Part shown: positions 23,901 to 30,893 of the stretch, in pieces
How the letters are laid out: each line of letters starts with the position of its first letter
How positions within the stretch are numbered: the stretch's first letter is position 1
IMG/VR virus record: IMGVR_UViG_3300049432_000020
Coordinates: 1 to 47,402 of that record
Length of the DNA stretch: 47,402 nucleotides
From: a virus
Reading direction: 5' to 3' (one strand)
Made by a program: the position numbers and the translations under genes
The notes under the pieces: model-generated
The model's input: the letters and a program-made list of their open reading frames with translations, nothing else
Databases searched by the model: none
Told to the model about the DNA's origin: nothing

Positions 23901-24134
23901 ATGGCCGCGAACGCTGCAGCGTCCGGTGGACGCCCCGCAGGTTCCGGCCCGGCACTCACGTCAGGGCACTCGGGCGCGGCCCGCAGCGGGGCGGCAGGCG
24001 CCGGGACGCAGGTTATCAACGCCCCGGTCACGATCACCGTGAACGCCCCGAATGGGGTAGGCGCCGCTGAACTCGATCAGATCCGCGCGGCCGTCGAAGA
24101 AATCTTCGACAACGAACGACGAAGGAGCTACTAG
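20928..24134 (+). CDS. Tape measure protein (1068 aa)
   Basis: This is the longest gene of the tail cluster and sets tail length (about 160 nm at the usual 1.5 angstrom per residue, an inference). The N-terminal coiled region is followed by the tape-measure motif ATMNFAGIDTKGIDAATKAS...YDLPTIQNTFAQLASNGVKG. Hydrophobic segments lie at about 415-445 and 465-520. There is a Trp-rich region (about 530-850) with 45-aa repeats, and a C-terminal Gly-rich GGGVLGGYAPGRDSILARLS that is common in actinophage tape measures. GGAAGGGGG precedes the ATG. Confidence 0.95.
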   Translation: MAEETVTITAALKDQMSAPLDQVKKKVDGVTDAVVTGSRKQSAAADKSTAQIGGSIGKQNRLFAGMQSTVSRATTGTSRLFSGMAGAIRRSLDGLPEYSSKQGEKTASAFGNSMKSGMKLAAGAVATYFGAQMIGGFVAEAGRASDATDKFKATMNFAGIDTKGIDAATKASKAYADQTVYDLPTIQNTFAQLASNGVKGYEGITKAAGNLNAVAGGNAETFKSVSRTLTQSAGAGKLMTEDWNMLADAIPGASGPLQKAMKEAGAFEGNFKKAMENGEISADEFQSAIMKLGNQPIAVEAAKSTKTFEGALGNLNATINSKLMSALDKIKPAATIAIGALSTGLGKALDWAGDAAQGLYDLIVKGDFSGAFSRAFNVEEDSPLVDLLFDLREAAVKLPDLVGKVATKLYELRTPIGIIVGLITAVFIPHWAALATAALLSAGKQKTAWIITQTQATKAAAVHSGAVMVMIGGWIALGAQATWHALKVAAAWLIAMGPVGWIIAGLVAIGAALVWAYNNVDWFRAGVDAAFKWIGEAVQNVGKWFTEAFQNVVNWWNTTLLPAIQAVGKWFTDVFNGVIGWWNGTLLPAISAVGQWFSDMFTQVGNFLRDFVGFFVDGWGMLVDFFNGVLMPAIQAVGDFFAPILDWINRLIWNAMTIAVFLFQKLVDFWNGVLLPAVRGLADWFTSVFTWLWEGVLKPMIDNTVAGFQALGDFLATIFNWIWTFAIRPVVDFIVGAFRSLVDFWNLTLIPAFQAVGDFIGTVMNWIYTTLIKPVIDFIVAAFRSIVDFWNLTLIPGLQALSDFIGTTMTWIYETLIKPVIDLIVAAFTTLTDFWNNTLSPMITTVAGWFSDTIGGAINGVGDFIDDLKKGFDAFIKFWSDTLKPVVDAIADAFNIVKDAINGALDGIGKFANNPLGGIQDMLGIQKDENGQGIMPTNSGGGVYPGNGVRFAGGGVLGGYAPGRDSILARLSPGESVLVPELTRAIGPQNIMAANAAASGGRPAGSGPALTSGHSGAARSGAAGAGTQVINAPVTITVNAPNGVGAAELDQIRAAVEEIFDNERRRSY
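23026..23430 (+). repeat. Three 135-bp repeat units in the tape measure gene
   Basis: Units 23026-23160, 23161-23295 and 23296-23430 (45 codons each) align, the last two most closely. Each encodes a form of DFWNLTLIP..QA..DFIG...WIYTTLIKPVIDFIVAAF. Related but shorter Trp-Asn modules occur upstream (22580-22940). Tandem duplication or loss of units would change tail length by about 7 nm per unit. Confidence 0.85.
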
Positions 24135-24137
24135 GAC

Positions 24138-24800
24138 ATGGTTCGGGTACTGGTAAACAGGGCACACCGGTCGTCAACGATGATCGTCACCACCGAAAAC
24201 GGGAAACGCTACAGCCTGCACTCGTCGCCGTCGACCTTCGAGCACGGCGAAGTCGCCCAGTTCGGCAGCATCGAGCGCGAAGGCATGAAGCCGATTACCC
24301 GGATCACGGCCCCCGGGCTGCGCACCCTGTCGTTTACGCACCGCATCGGGGTACTCGACTACCGGGCATCAGCCGAACACCTGATCACCCCGTTGACGAA
24401 CCTCGCCCGGTCGGGGCAGAAGGTCCGCTTCGTCGGCGGCTCACCCGGCTACGAACAGGGCGTGTGGTGGAACATCAAGGCGATGCCCGTCAGTGTTGAG
24501 CAGCGTTCGGCCGACAACCGGATCAGCCGCGCGGTCCTGTCTTGGTCCCTCGAAGAAGCCGTCGACGTGACGACCAACATCGTCCGCCCGCTGCCCAAGC
24601 CCAAGCCGCCCGCGCCTGTGGTGAAGAAGGCCGCGGTCAGGCAGCACCGCGTCGTCAAGGGCGATACCCTGTGGGATCTCGCCGCGAAGTACCTGCGCAA
24701 CCCGCTGCGGTGGAAGGAAATCTATTTCCTGAACGCGAAGATCATTCGCGATCCACATTGGATTTTTCCTGGCCAGGTCTTCAAGATCCCGGCGAAGTAG
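24138..24800 (+). CDS. LysM-domain baseplate protein (220 aa)
   Basis: The C-terminal 55 residues form a LysM module (HRVVKGDTLWDLAAKYLRNP, then EIYFLNAKI and FPGQVFKIPA), which binds peptidoglycan N-acetylglucosamine. The N-terminal 150 residues resemble the XkdP / T4 gp53-like baseplate wedge-hub adaptor. It directly follows the tape measure and abuts the hub gene, consistent with an inner-baseplate component. Confidence 0.88.
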   Translation: MVRVLVNRAHRSSTMIVTTENGKRYSLHSSPSTFEHGEVAQFGSIEREGMKPITRITAPGLRTLSFTHRIGVLDYRASAEHLITPLTNLARSGQKVRFVGGSPGYEQGVWWNIKAMPVSVEQRSADNRISRAVLSWSLEEAVDVTTNIVRPLPKPKPPAPVVKKAAVRQHRVVKGDTLWDLAAKYLRNPLRWKEIYFLNAKIIRDPHWIFPGQVFKIPAK

Positions 24801-26147
24801 ATGGGGACGACACTTGACGGTGCCCGGCTGAAGCAGATCACCGTTTCGGGTACGAACATTTCGGCGCAGCTTGCGGGCGCATGCGTCGCCGCCTCGCTGT
24901 CGATCTCGAACAGCCAGGTCACAGAAATGTCGCTCGCATTCCAAGACAGCCCCGACGCTGACCTGTTCACGTCGAAGCTGTTCGCCCGGGGCGCGTCGAT
25001 CCGGTACGGCGACTGGTATTTGGTTGCGGACGGGGTCGAGTTCGGCCCCGGCGCGGCCGGCCCCGTTCTCAGGGTGACGGCGCCGTCGAAGTTCGTCACC
25101 GCGCTGCGGAAGCAGACCGGCGCGAAGTCCTGGGGCACCGTGCCCGTCTCGTCCTGGGTCAAGTCCGTCGCCGAGTCCGTCGGGATGAAAGCGCTGGTGC
25201 AGCCCGGCCTCGGGTCGAAAACGATCGCCCGGCAGGCCCCCGCCAGCGGTCAGCCGGCCGAAAACACGTGGGACGTCCTGACGCAGCAGTCCCGCGAAGC
25301 CGGCACGTGGCTGTTCGAGTACGGTGCGACGCTGGTCTTCGCGAAACCGTCCTACCTGGTCAAGGCGACCTGGCCGCGTAGGACGTGGGCGCTGACTTGG
25401 AATGACTGGTTCAGCTACTCCCCGGGCATGACGGGGATGCCGACGTATCGGGATGACCCGAGCGCGGAACTCCCCGAGACGCTGACCGTGAAGCTGGTCT
25501 CGGCGGACGCGGATCAGGCCCGGCCCGGGGACGCGTTGACGTTGAACGGGGCGAACGCCGGCCCTATGGCGGGGACGTGGATCGTGAACGCCGTCGCGTT
25601 TCCGTTGAAGGTCGCGGACGCGGTCACGCTGACCTGTCAGCGGCCGATCGACCCGGCCGTGGAACCTCCGCGCACCGACACGGCGGCGACGTCCACAACG
25701 GGCAGCAAGACGGCTACCAGCGGCGGCAGTAGCAGCAGCGGGACGGTCACGCCCGGCGCGGCGTCCGCGTTCGACCGGTTCATGGGCAAATACAACGGCG
25801 TCGCGATCGATCACGACGGGGCGTTCGGTGCGCAGTGCGTCGACCTGACCATGCGCTACGCGTCCGAAGTGTTCGGCGTGAACGTGAACGGCAACGGCAA
25901 CCAGTGGTACGCGAACGGCGCCGCGTCCGGCGCGTTCTACCAGGTCGGGGCCGGCGCGACCCCGCAGAAGGGCGATATTGCCTGCTGGGGTAGTTTCTAC
26001 GGCGGCGGCTATGGGCACGTCGCGATCGTCATCAGCGACGCGGGCGGTTCGATCCGCGTGCTGACGCAGAACCCCGGCGCGACGCACGTCGACAACCTCA
26101 GCAAGCAGGGCCTACAGGGCTACCTGCGCCCGAAGAAAGCGGTATAG
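24801..26147 (+). CDS. Tail hub protein fused to a CHAP peptidoglycan hydrolase (448 aa)
   Basis: Residues 1-285 are a gp27/gpD/XkdQ-like hub (ISNSQVTEMSLAFQDSPDAD; YGDWYLVADGVEFGPG; GDALTLNGANAGPMAGTW). A Ser/Thr/Gly linker (about 290-320) leads to a CHAP domain: C346 in GAQCVDLTMRY, then GDIACWG and H406 in YGHVAIV, which form the catalytic Cys-His pair. CHAP enzymes cut peptidoglycan as amidases or endopeptidases, so this is a tail-borne lysin for entry. It starts at the base after the LysM gene's stop. Confidence 0.92.
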   Translation: MGTTLDGARLKQITVSGTNISAQLAGACVAASLSISNSQVTEMSLAFQDSPDADLFTSKLFARGASIRYGDWYLVADGVEFGPGAAGPVLRVTAPSKFVTALRKQTGAKSWGTVPVSSWVKSVAESVGMKALVQPGLGSKTIARQAPASGQPAENTWDVLTQQSREAGTWLFEYGATLVFAKPSYLVKATWPRRTWALTWNDWFSYSPGMTGMPTYRDDPSAELPETLTVKLVSADADQARPGDALTLNGANAGPMAGTWIVNAVAFPLKVADAVTLTCQRPIDPAVEPPRTDTAATSTTGSKTATSGGSSSSGTVTPGAASAFDRFMGKYNGVAIDHDGAFGAQCVDLTMRYASEVFGVNVNGNGNQWYANGAASGAFYQVGAGATPQKGDIACWGSFYGGGYGHVAIVISDAGGSIRVLTQNPGATHVDNLSKQGLQGYLRPKKAV

Positions 26148-26150
26148 GCG

Positions 26151-26555
26151 ATGACTGTTTGGGCTGGACTGATCGTAAGCAGGGTGCTTAGGCTGGCGGA
26201 TTCGCTGCTGCCAACCGGGACCGACTGTGACGCGTTGCTCGCGGCAGGGGACGGGCCGCGGCTGGAACTCGCCGAACCCCTCGCCTTGGCCGCGGCGGCG
26301 CAGGGCATTGAGATCCCCCGCGTCGACGAACACCTGCGGCTGTTCCTGGCCGTCCGCAACACATCGACGACCGTCGATCTGGCGGTGCGCGGCCTGGTCG
26401 TCGCGCTCGGCGACGGCAGGCTCGGCCTGACGGTCGGGCGGGGCCGTGTGGTCGAGTCGTATGGTGACGGGTTGACGGTCATCATCGACCCGGGCGCCGG
26501 CAGGTATGCCGAAGCGTTCAAGGTGCCCGGCGTGCAGCTACTCGGCGGCGCATAA
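26151..26555 (+). CDS. Baseplate-region hypothetical protein (134 aa)
   Basis: A beta-rich 134-aa protein (AVRNTSTTVDLAVRGLVVAL; DGLTVIIDPGAGRYAEAFKV) in the place of XkdR/DUF2577-region genes. The stop overlaps the next ATG by 1 bp. Specific family not recognised. Confidence 0.7.
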   Translation: MTVWAGLIVSRVLRLADSLLPTGTDCDALLAAGDGPRLELAEPLALAAAAQGIEIPRVDEHLRLFLAVRNTSTTVDLAVRGLVVALGDGRLGLTVGRGRVVESYGDGLTVIIDPGAGRYAEAFKVPGVQLLGGA

Positions 26556-26812
26556 TGAGCGCGATCAGTCAGGCCATGCGCGCACCCCGCCCGGCGCACC
26601 CGTCCGGCAGGAACGCTATCCCGTCGATCTGGCGCGGCATCATCGTCGAAACCTACACCGACGGCACGGTCGGGGCGCTCGTCCCGTCACTGTTCGCTGA
26701 TCAGGCCGTCAGGATGCCGTGCGTCGTCGCCGGACTGGTCGCCGGGGACAGGGTCATACTCGCCGCGATTGAGGGCCGCAGCGACGACCTGATCGTCATC
26801 GCCCCCGGATAA
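26555..26812 (+). CDS. Baseplate-region small protein, OB/spike-like (85 aa)
   Basis: An 85-aa beta-rich protein (SIWRGIIVETYTDGTVGALVPS; MPCVVAGLVAGDRVILAAIEG) with the strand pattern of a small OB fold, as in gpV/gp5 N-domains or DUF2577 proteins. Assigned to the baseplate by position. It ends next to the convergent moron terminator. Confidence 0.65.
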   Translation: MSAISQAMRAPRPAHPSGRNAIPSIWRGIIVETYTDGTVGALVPSLFADQAVRMPCVVAGLVAGDRVILAAIEGRSDDLIVIAPG

Positions 26813-26842
26813 AAGGAAAAGCCCCCGGCGTTTGCCGGGGGC
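26811..26842 (-). terminator. Intrinsic terminator of the leftward moron
   Basis: A perfect 9-bp stem GCCCCCGGC (26821-26829) with GCCGGGGGC (26834-26842). Read leftward it is followed by TTTTCCTTTT (26820-26811), a strong intrinsic terminator. Rightward it lacks a T tract. Confidence 0.9.
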
Positions 26843-26852
26843 CGGTTGTGGC

Positions 26853-27206
26853 TTAGATGCCGTAGTGGTCGCGGAACTCTTGGACGCTGGCGAAGGTGTT
26901 GCTCGCCTGTAGTTTGATCGTGTCTCCTGCTTTGTCGATGGTCTTGAAGATGCTCTTGAATCGCCTGATGCCGGTTTCGTTAGTGCCGCCGTTGCTGCCG
27001 TTCGGGAGTATGCCAGCCGATGCCCTGACGACGTATTCCGTGATCGCTGGCGTCGTTGCGGTTGCCGACGTCAGCAGGCGGTTCGCTTGCATCTTGGACG
27101 ACGTCGCGAAGGTGTTTTGCAGTGCCCACGCTTCTTCGGCGGTTTCGAACTTGGGTGAGCGTATTTCGATGGAGTATTCGCCTGCGGTCAGCGTGTAGAT
27201 GGTCAT
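26853..27206 (-). CDS. Leftward moron-like hypothetical protein (117 aa)
   Basis: The ATG at 27206 (minus strand) has AAAGGG upstream at good spacing; a GTG three bases earlier is an alternative. The protein (MTIYTLTAGEYSIEIRSPKF; TAEEAWALQNTFATSSKMQ; RRFKSIFKTIDKAGDTIKL) is Thr/Ser-rich and soluble, and matches no virion family I recognise. It is the only leftward gene within the late operon and has its own operator-type promoter and terminator. It is therefore a moron candidate for host takeover, exclusion or defence inhibition. Confidence 0.8.
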   Translation of the reverse strand: MTIYTLTAGEYSIEIRSPKFETAEEAWALQNTFATSSKMQANRLLTSATATTPAITEYVVRASAGILPNGSNGGTNETGIRRFKSIFKTIDKAGDTIKLQASNTFASVQEFRDHYGI

Positions 27207-27223
27207 CACATTTCCCTTTGATT

Positions 27224-27270
27224 GATTGAACCGTTAGAACAAACCTAAACCCTGCGGTTAGCACTGTCAA
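27224..27270 (-). promoter_or_regulatory. Operator-type promoter of the leftward moron
   Basis: On the minus strand TTGACA (27270-27265), a 17-bp spacer and TAGGTT (27247-27242) are followed by the operator GTTCTAAC-G-GTTCAATC (27240-27224). This is one of the best members of the early-promoter family. Its -35 lies back to back with late promoter g. Confidence 0.82.
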
Positions 27271-27274
27271 GCCT

Positions 27275-27306
27275 TCCCACAACCGGCACCCCCGGCGCTA
27301 CACGCT
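27275..27306 (+). promoter_or_regulatory. Late promoter g (fibre/lysis block)
   Basis: TCCCACAA at 27275 and CACGCT at 27301-27306, 38 nt before the ATG at 27313. It restarts rightward late transcription after the leftward cassette. Confidence 0.75.
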
Positions 27307-27312
27307 GGGGGC

Positions 27313-28275
27313 ATGGCGATTATCGAGACGCTTCGGCTGGCGCTGAAGAAATACACATCAGGCGGCGACCCGCACCCCACCCGGGCCGAGTTCAACACCA
27401 TGATCGACGCGCTCGAAAACAACGTCGGCATGTTCAGCCAGGGCATCACGTCCGCCCGGCCCGCTGCCGGGAAGATCGGCCGCGAATACTGGGACACCGA
27501 AGCGAACCGCAAATACTACGACGACGGGACCGCCTGGCGGGATCTGAATCCGAACGGCGGCGGCGGCGCCGGGGCGAAAGTCACGCCCGGGATCAACGGC
27601 ATCGAAGGCGTCTCGGCCCGCTCCGCGCGCGCTGACCATACGCACCGCATCGACCTTGTGACCGGTTCCGCTCACGGTGCCATGTCCGCCGCGGATAAGG
27701 CGAAGCTCGACACCGCCACATCAGCCGCGACCGGCAACGCCCTGGTGCAGCGCGACGCGAACGCTAGGGTCAGCGTCAACACCCCCACGTCCGCGACGCA
27801 CGCCACCACGAAGGCCTATGTCGACGGGCTGATCACCGAAGCCGCGAACTACGTCGACGCGCAGGTCGGCCCCGGCCTGACCGTGACCCGCCACGAACCC
27901 CTAGACTTTGCCGGCTACGACACCCGCGGCGATATTTGGTCGGTTGACCTGGTCAATAAGACCGTCGTGATCGGGAACGTGTCGATCACTAGGACGGCGT
28001 CGCCGAACATCACGATCGCCGGGGGCGACGTCGCTCACACGATCTTGGGGCAGTTCATCCCGACCAGCCTGAAAGACCTGCGCCCGACCTCTGACGTGGC
28101 GGGCATCCTGAACATGTCGAACATGATCGGCGCCGGGCAGTATGAACGTATTCAGACGTTCGTTAATCAGACGACCGGGCAGATCGGTGTCCGCGGCGAC
28201 GGCACGGCCGGGACGCTGTGGCGTACCGGTGGCAGCGTGAACGTGTCCTTCACCTATCTGATCGATCCGGCATGA
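27313..28275 (+). CDS. Tail fibre-like protein (320 aa)
   Basis: The N-terminal part is typical of actinophage fibre/appendage proteins: GREYWDTEANRKYYDDGTAW (a short collagen-binding-like DGTAWR motif), then GAHGAMSAADKAKLDTATSA and THATTKAYVDGLI, which are trimeric-fibre building blocks. The C-terminal 130 residues are beta-rich. Probably part of the adsorption apparatus. It overlaps the next gene by 4 bp. Confidence 0.78.
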   Translation: MAIIETLRLALKKYTSGGDPHPTRAEFNTMIDALENNVGMFSQGITSARPAAGKIGREYWDTEANRKYYDDGTAWRDLNPNGGGGAGAKVTPGINGIEGVSARSARADHTHRIDLVTGSAHGAMSAADKAKLDTATSAATGNALVQRDANARVSVNTPTSATHATTKAYVDGLITEAANYVDAQVGPGLTVTRHEPLDFAGYDTRGDIWSVDLVNKTVVIGNVSITRTASPNITIAGGDVAHTILGQFIPTSLKDLRPTSDVAGILNMSNMIGAGQYERIQTFVNQTTGQIGVRGDGTAGTLWRTGGSVNVSFTYLIDPA

Positions 28276-28742
28276 ACCGGCTACGCGGGCTAATGACGGC
28301 TGTCGGGCGGTTGACCCGCGTCGACTGGGCGTTCGTGCATTTCAAGGCCGCGCTGGGGATCATGCTGATGACCCCGCTAGTGCAGTTGGATTCGATCAAG
28401 CATTCGACGACGGTCTGGTTCCTGTGCATCTGGGCGACCCTGACCCTAATCGGGTTCTGGGTCAGCGTCGTCGGTTTGGTCATGTCCGCGCAGAAGTACG
28501 ACACCCGGCACAAAGGCTTCGCCGTCGAAATGACCGGCCTTGTCCTGCTGATGCTCGGCCCGGCCGTGTTCGCCGCGATACAGGCCGGGATCTGGTACGA
28601 AACCGGGCAGCAGAAGGCCGTCGCGATCACGTTCTGCTACGTCATCATGGCCGCGATCTTCGCCCGGATGGTCATGGTCAAGGGCGCCGCGAAGTCTAGG
28701 ACCGTGATCTACCGCTACACAGAAGAAGTAGAGAATGATTGA
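28272..28742 (+). CDS. Membrane protein, four predicted spans (156 aa)
   Basis: Hydrophobic segments at about 24-38 (AALGIMLMTPLVQL), 46-68 (TVWFLCIWATLTLIGFWVSVVG), 86-104 (TGLVLLMLGPAVFAAIQAG) and 114-132 (AVAITFCYVIMAAIFARMV) are visible. It lies before the endolysin, so a lysis accessory or holin-partner role is possible. No family recognised. The ATG overlaps the fibre gene stop. Confidence 0.75.
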   Translation: MNRLRGLMTAVGRLTRVDWAFVHFKAALGIMLMTPLVQLDSIKHSTTVWFLCIWATLTLIGFWVSVVGLVMSAQKYDTRHKGFAVEMTGLVLLMLGPAVFAAIQAGIWYETGQQKAVAITFCYVIMAAIFARMVMVKGAAKSRTVIYRYTEEVEND

Positions 28743-29196
28743 TCCTGGCCTGGCGGTGCTGGCCGTCGTCGTGTTCGCCGTGTCCGAGACCGACCCGGCG
28801 CTGCCGATGCCGTTGCCGATGATCCTCGGGATCTTCACGCTCGTCGGCGGTATCGTCACCGCGGTCGTCACGGCGATCAGTAAGAAGTGGCGCACCCCGG
28901 CCGATGACAGGGAAGACCGCAGGTTCGGCGTCGAAGCCGACGAACGTTTGTTGCAACGGTTCGAGAACATGCTCAAAGAACGCGACACGAAGTTCACCGA
29001 GTTAGAGCAGAAGTTCGAAGACCTGAAGTCAAAAGTCGAAGGGTACCAGCGGGAACGCACCGTGCTGATCGACTTTATTTACGCTGTCGTCAGGATCGTG
29101 CGGGATCTCGGGGCGATCAATGAGATCCCGCGCCCGCCGCAGGGGATCTTCATCAGCGGGCACCCGTCGAACGACCGGCAGGACAGCGACGCCTAA
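28735..29196 (+). CDS. Membrane-anchored coiled-coil protein (153 aa)
   Basis: Hydrophobic segments near residues 5-18 and 28-48 (PMILGIFTLVGGIVTAVVTA) are followed by a charged coiled coil (ADERLLQRFENMLKERDTKF; TELEQKFEDLKSKVEGY). A further amphipathic region ends the protein. Such anchored coiled coils beside lysis genes can act as spanin-like or holin-modulating proteins; this role is inference. It overlaps the previous gene by 8 bp. Confidence 0.72.
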   Translation: MIDPGLAVLAVVVFAVSETDPALPMPLPMILGIFTLVGGIVTAVVTAISKKWRTPADDREDRRFGVEADERLLQRFENMLKERDTKFTELEQKFEDLKSKVEGYQRERTVLIDFIYAVVRIVRDLGAINEIPRPPQGIFISGHPSNDRQDSDA

Positions 29197-29200
29197 GCCT

Positions 29201-29232
29201 TCCCACACCGGGAACAGCGCCGCCGCCACCCT
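29201..29232 (+). promoter_or_regulatory. Late promoter h (endolysin)
   Basis: TCCCACAC at 29201 and CACCCT at 29227-29232, exactly 38 nt before the endolysin ATG at 29239. No Shine-Dalgarno precedes that ATG, so a leaderless mRNA is favoured. Confidence 0.78.
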
Positions 29233-29238
29233 AGACGC

Positions 29239-30213
29239 ATGACCTTCTACCTGCTCGACCATAAGCAGCCCAACACGCAGCAGTGGGGATACCCCCGCCG
29301 CGGCGCGTCCCTGTCCGGTACGTGCATCATTCATACCGCCGAGTGCGCGATGGACTTCGACGGCGCCGATAGCTCGGCCGAGAACTGCGCGTCGTTCATC
29401 AACGGCCGTTTCGATTACGGCAGTTATCACACGCTCGTCGATTCTGACTCGATCATCGAAATGATCCCGTATGAATACGAAGCGTGGCAGGACTCCGAAA
29501 CGAACCCCTGGGCCGTTGGCCTGTCGTGCGCGGTGCAGGCTGACAACTGGCACCTGATCCCCGCCGACCGCCGCGACGGGATCTACCGTAACCTCGCTTG
29601 GGCCGCGGCCGACTTCGTGACCTACATGGCAACGAAGGGCATCACGGTCCCACTGCGCAGGATCACCGGGGCGCAGGCGCGCGCGAAAGTCCCCGGCTTC
29701 TGCGCCCACGGCGACTCCGGTGTTGACCGGCACGACCCCGGCGCTCAATTCGACTGGGCGCTGTTCTTCACCTACACCGCACAAGCACTCGGCGGCGCCA
29801 CCCTGGCCCCGCAAAGCACCACGACCAACCCCGATTGGACTGACATGTTTTCATCCCTGAAAGACTTCAAAGAAGCCGTCGCCGAATCCGTGTGGGGCGT
29901 CCTCGAAGGCCCCCGCGGCAAGAAAGCCATACAACAGGCCGTGTGGGGTTTCGCCGGCGGCAAGCGCAACGGCAAGGCCGTGACCGTCTGGCGCGACACC
30001 GTCGATAGCAACACCCTCGGCCGGCAGCTTATCGCCGACGTGGAAGCACTGAAGGAAGTCGTCAAGCAGCAGGCCGCGAACCCCGGCAGCGCCGTCGACT
30101 ACGACGAAGTGCAGCGCCGCGTCGAAGCCGGGCTGCAGGCGAAGGTCGACAGCATCGTCCAGACGCAGGAAACCACGACAACCGAGATCCAGTTGCAGAA
30201 GGACGCCGCCTGA
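29239..30213 (+). CDS. Endolysin, N-acetylmuramoyl-L-alanine amidase (324 aa)
   Basis: An Amidase_2 domain spans residues about 20-185. H32 in IIHTAE is a zinc ligand, YHTLVDSDSIIEMIPYEYEA is the conserved core, and H157 in FCAHGDSGVDRHDPGAQFDW supplies the remaining site together with D166. It cleaves the lactyl-amide bond of peptidoglycan at lysis. The C-terminal 130 residues (helical, ending in a coiled coil) probably bind the wall or oligomerise. It overlaps the holin by 1 bp. Confidence 0.93.
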   Translation: MTFYLLDHKQPNTQQWGYPRRGASLSGTCIIHTAECAMDFDGADSSAENCASFINGRFDYGSYHTLVDSDSIIEMIPYEYEAWQDSETNPWAVGLSCAVQADNWHLIPADRRDGIYRNLAWAAADFVTYMATKGITVPLRRITGAQARAKVPGFCAHGDSGVDRHDPGAQFDWALFFTYTAQALGGATLAPQSTTTNPDWTDMFSSLKDFKEAVAESVWGVLEGPRGKKAIQQAVWGFAGGKRNGKAVTVWRDTVDSNTLGRQLIADVEALKEVVKQQAANPGSAVDYDEVQRRVEAGLQAKVDSIVQTQETTTTEIQLQKDAA

Positions 30214-30530
30214 TGGGCGCGCACGAAGCGGTCCCTACGTCGACGCAGTCCGCGTTCCCGGGCCGGGCGGCGATCCGTACCGCCGTGCAGGTCGGCATCC
30301 CGGCGTTCGTCGGGCTGCTGGTCATCCTGCCCCCGGTCATTCAGACCGTGCTCGATGGGTTCGGCCGGCACCTGCCCCCCGAACTGTATGGGCTGCTGGT
30401 CACGGCCGCGATCGTGATCACGTCCGCGTCCGCGACGATCGCCCGGGTCGCCGCGATCCCCGGCGTGATCGACTGGACCCGCCGCTACCTGTCCTGGCTG
30501 GCGCCTGACGATAAGAAGCCGTCAGCCTAA
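30213..30530 (+). CDS. Holin (105 aa)
   Basis: Two hydrophobic segments (AFVGLLVILPPVIQTVL and GLLVTAAIVITSASATIARVAA) joined by a short loop, and a charged C-terminus (APDDKKPSA), match small two-span actinophage holins. It directly follows the amidase, which it would release to the wall. Confidence 0.85.
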   Translation: MGAHEAVPTSTQSAFPGRAAIRTAVQVGIPAFVGLLVILPPVIQTVLDGFGRHLPPELYGLLVTAAIVITSASATIARVAAIPGVIDWTRRYLSWLAPDDKKPSA

Positions 30531-30534
30531 GCCT

Positions 30535-30566
30535 TCCCACAAGCTCGAAGCGCCGTCGGCCACGAT
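30535..30566 (+). promoter_or_regulatory. Late promoter i (outer baseplate genes)
   Basis: TCCCACAA at 30535 and CACGAT at 30561-30566, exactly 38 nt before the ATG at 30573, which lacks a Shine-Dalgarno. Confidence 0.76.
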
Positions 30567-30572
30567 CAACAC

Positions 30573-30893
30573 ATGGCTGACGGCGCTTTGAGTTTTCCCT
30601 TCAGGCTGACCCCGACGGGGTCGGTCGCTACTGTCGAGCGCGGATCAGATGCCGAGATCGACGAAGCGATCGCCGTGCTGTGCCTGACGACCATCGGCGA
30701 ACGCCGCATGCGCCCGACCTACGGCGTGCCCGACCCGGCCTTCGCTGGTTTGCATGTCGGCGACGTGCAGGTCGGTTTGGATGAACACGGCCCCGAAGGT
30801 GTCATCGTCGTCGCGGTCGAGTCTGACCCGATCAACAATTCACAGGAAGTCGCCGATATTACCTGGTCGCGCGACGCGGAAGGCACCGAGTAA
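30573..30893 (+). CDS. gp25/GPW-like baseplate wedge protein (106 aa)
   Basis: This matches the T4 gp25 / P2 gpW lysozyme-fold wedge family: FPFRLTPTGSVATVERGSDAEI, the conserved TIGERRMRPTYGV with the E-R-x-M-R-P core, and a short strand-rich end. It is the sheath-initiation wedge subunit. It overlaps the baseplate J gene by 1 bp. Confidence 0.92.
   Translation: MADGALSFPFRLTPTGSVATVERGSDAEIDEAIAVLCLTTIGERRMRPTYGVPDPAFAGLHVGDVQVGLDEHGPEGVIVVAVESDPINNSQEVADITWSRDAEGTE

Noticed and set aside
24441-26087. Antisense open frame (548 aa) over the LysM and hub genes
   Set aside because: The plus strand carries clear LysM and CHAP motifs; the minus frame shows only Arg/Gly/Val-rich shadow sequence.
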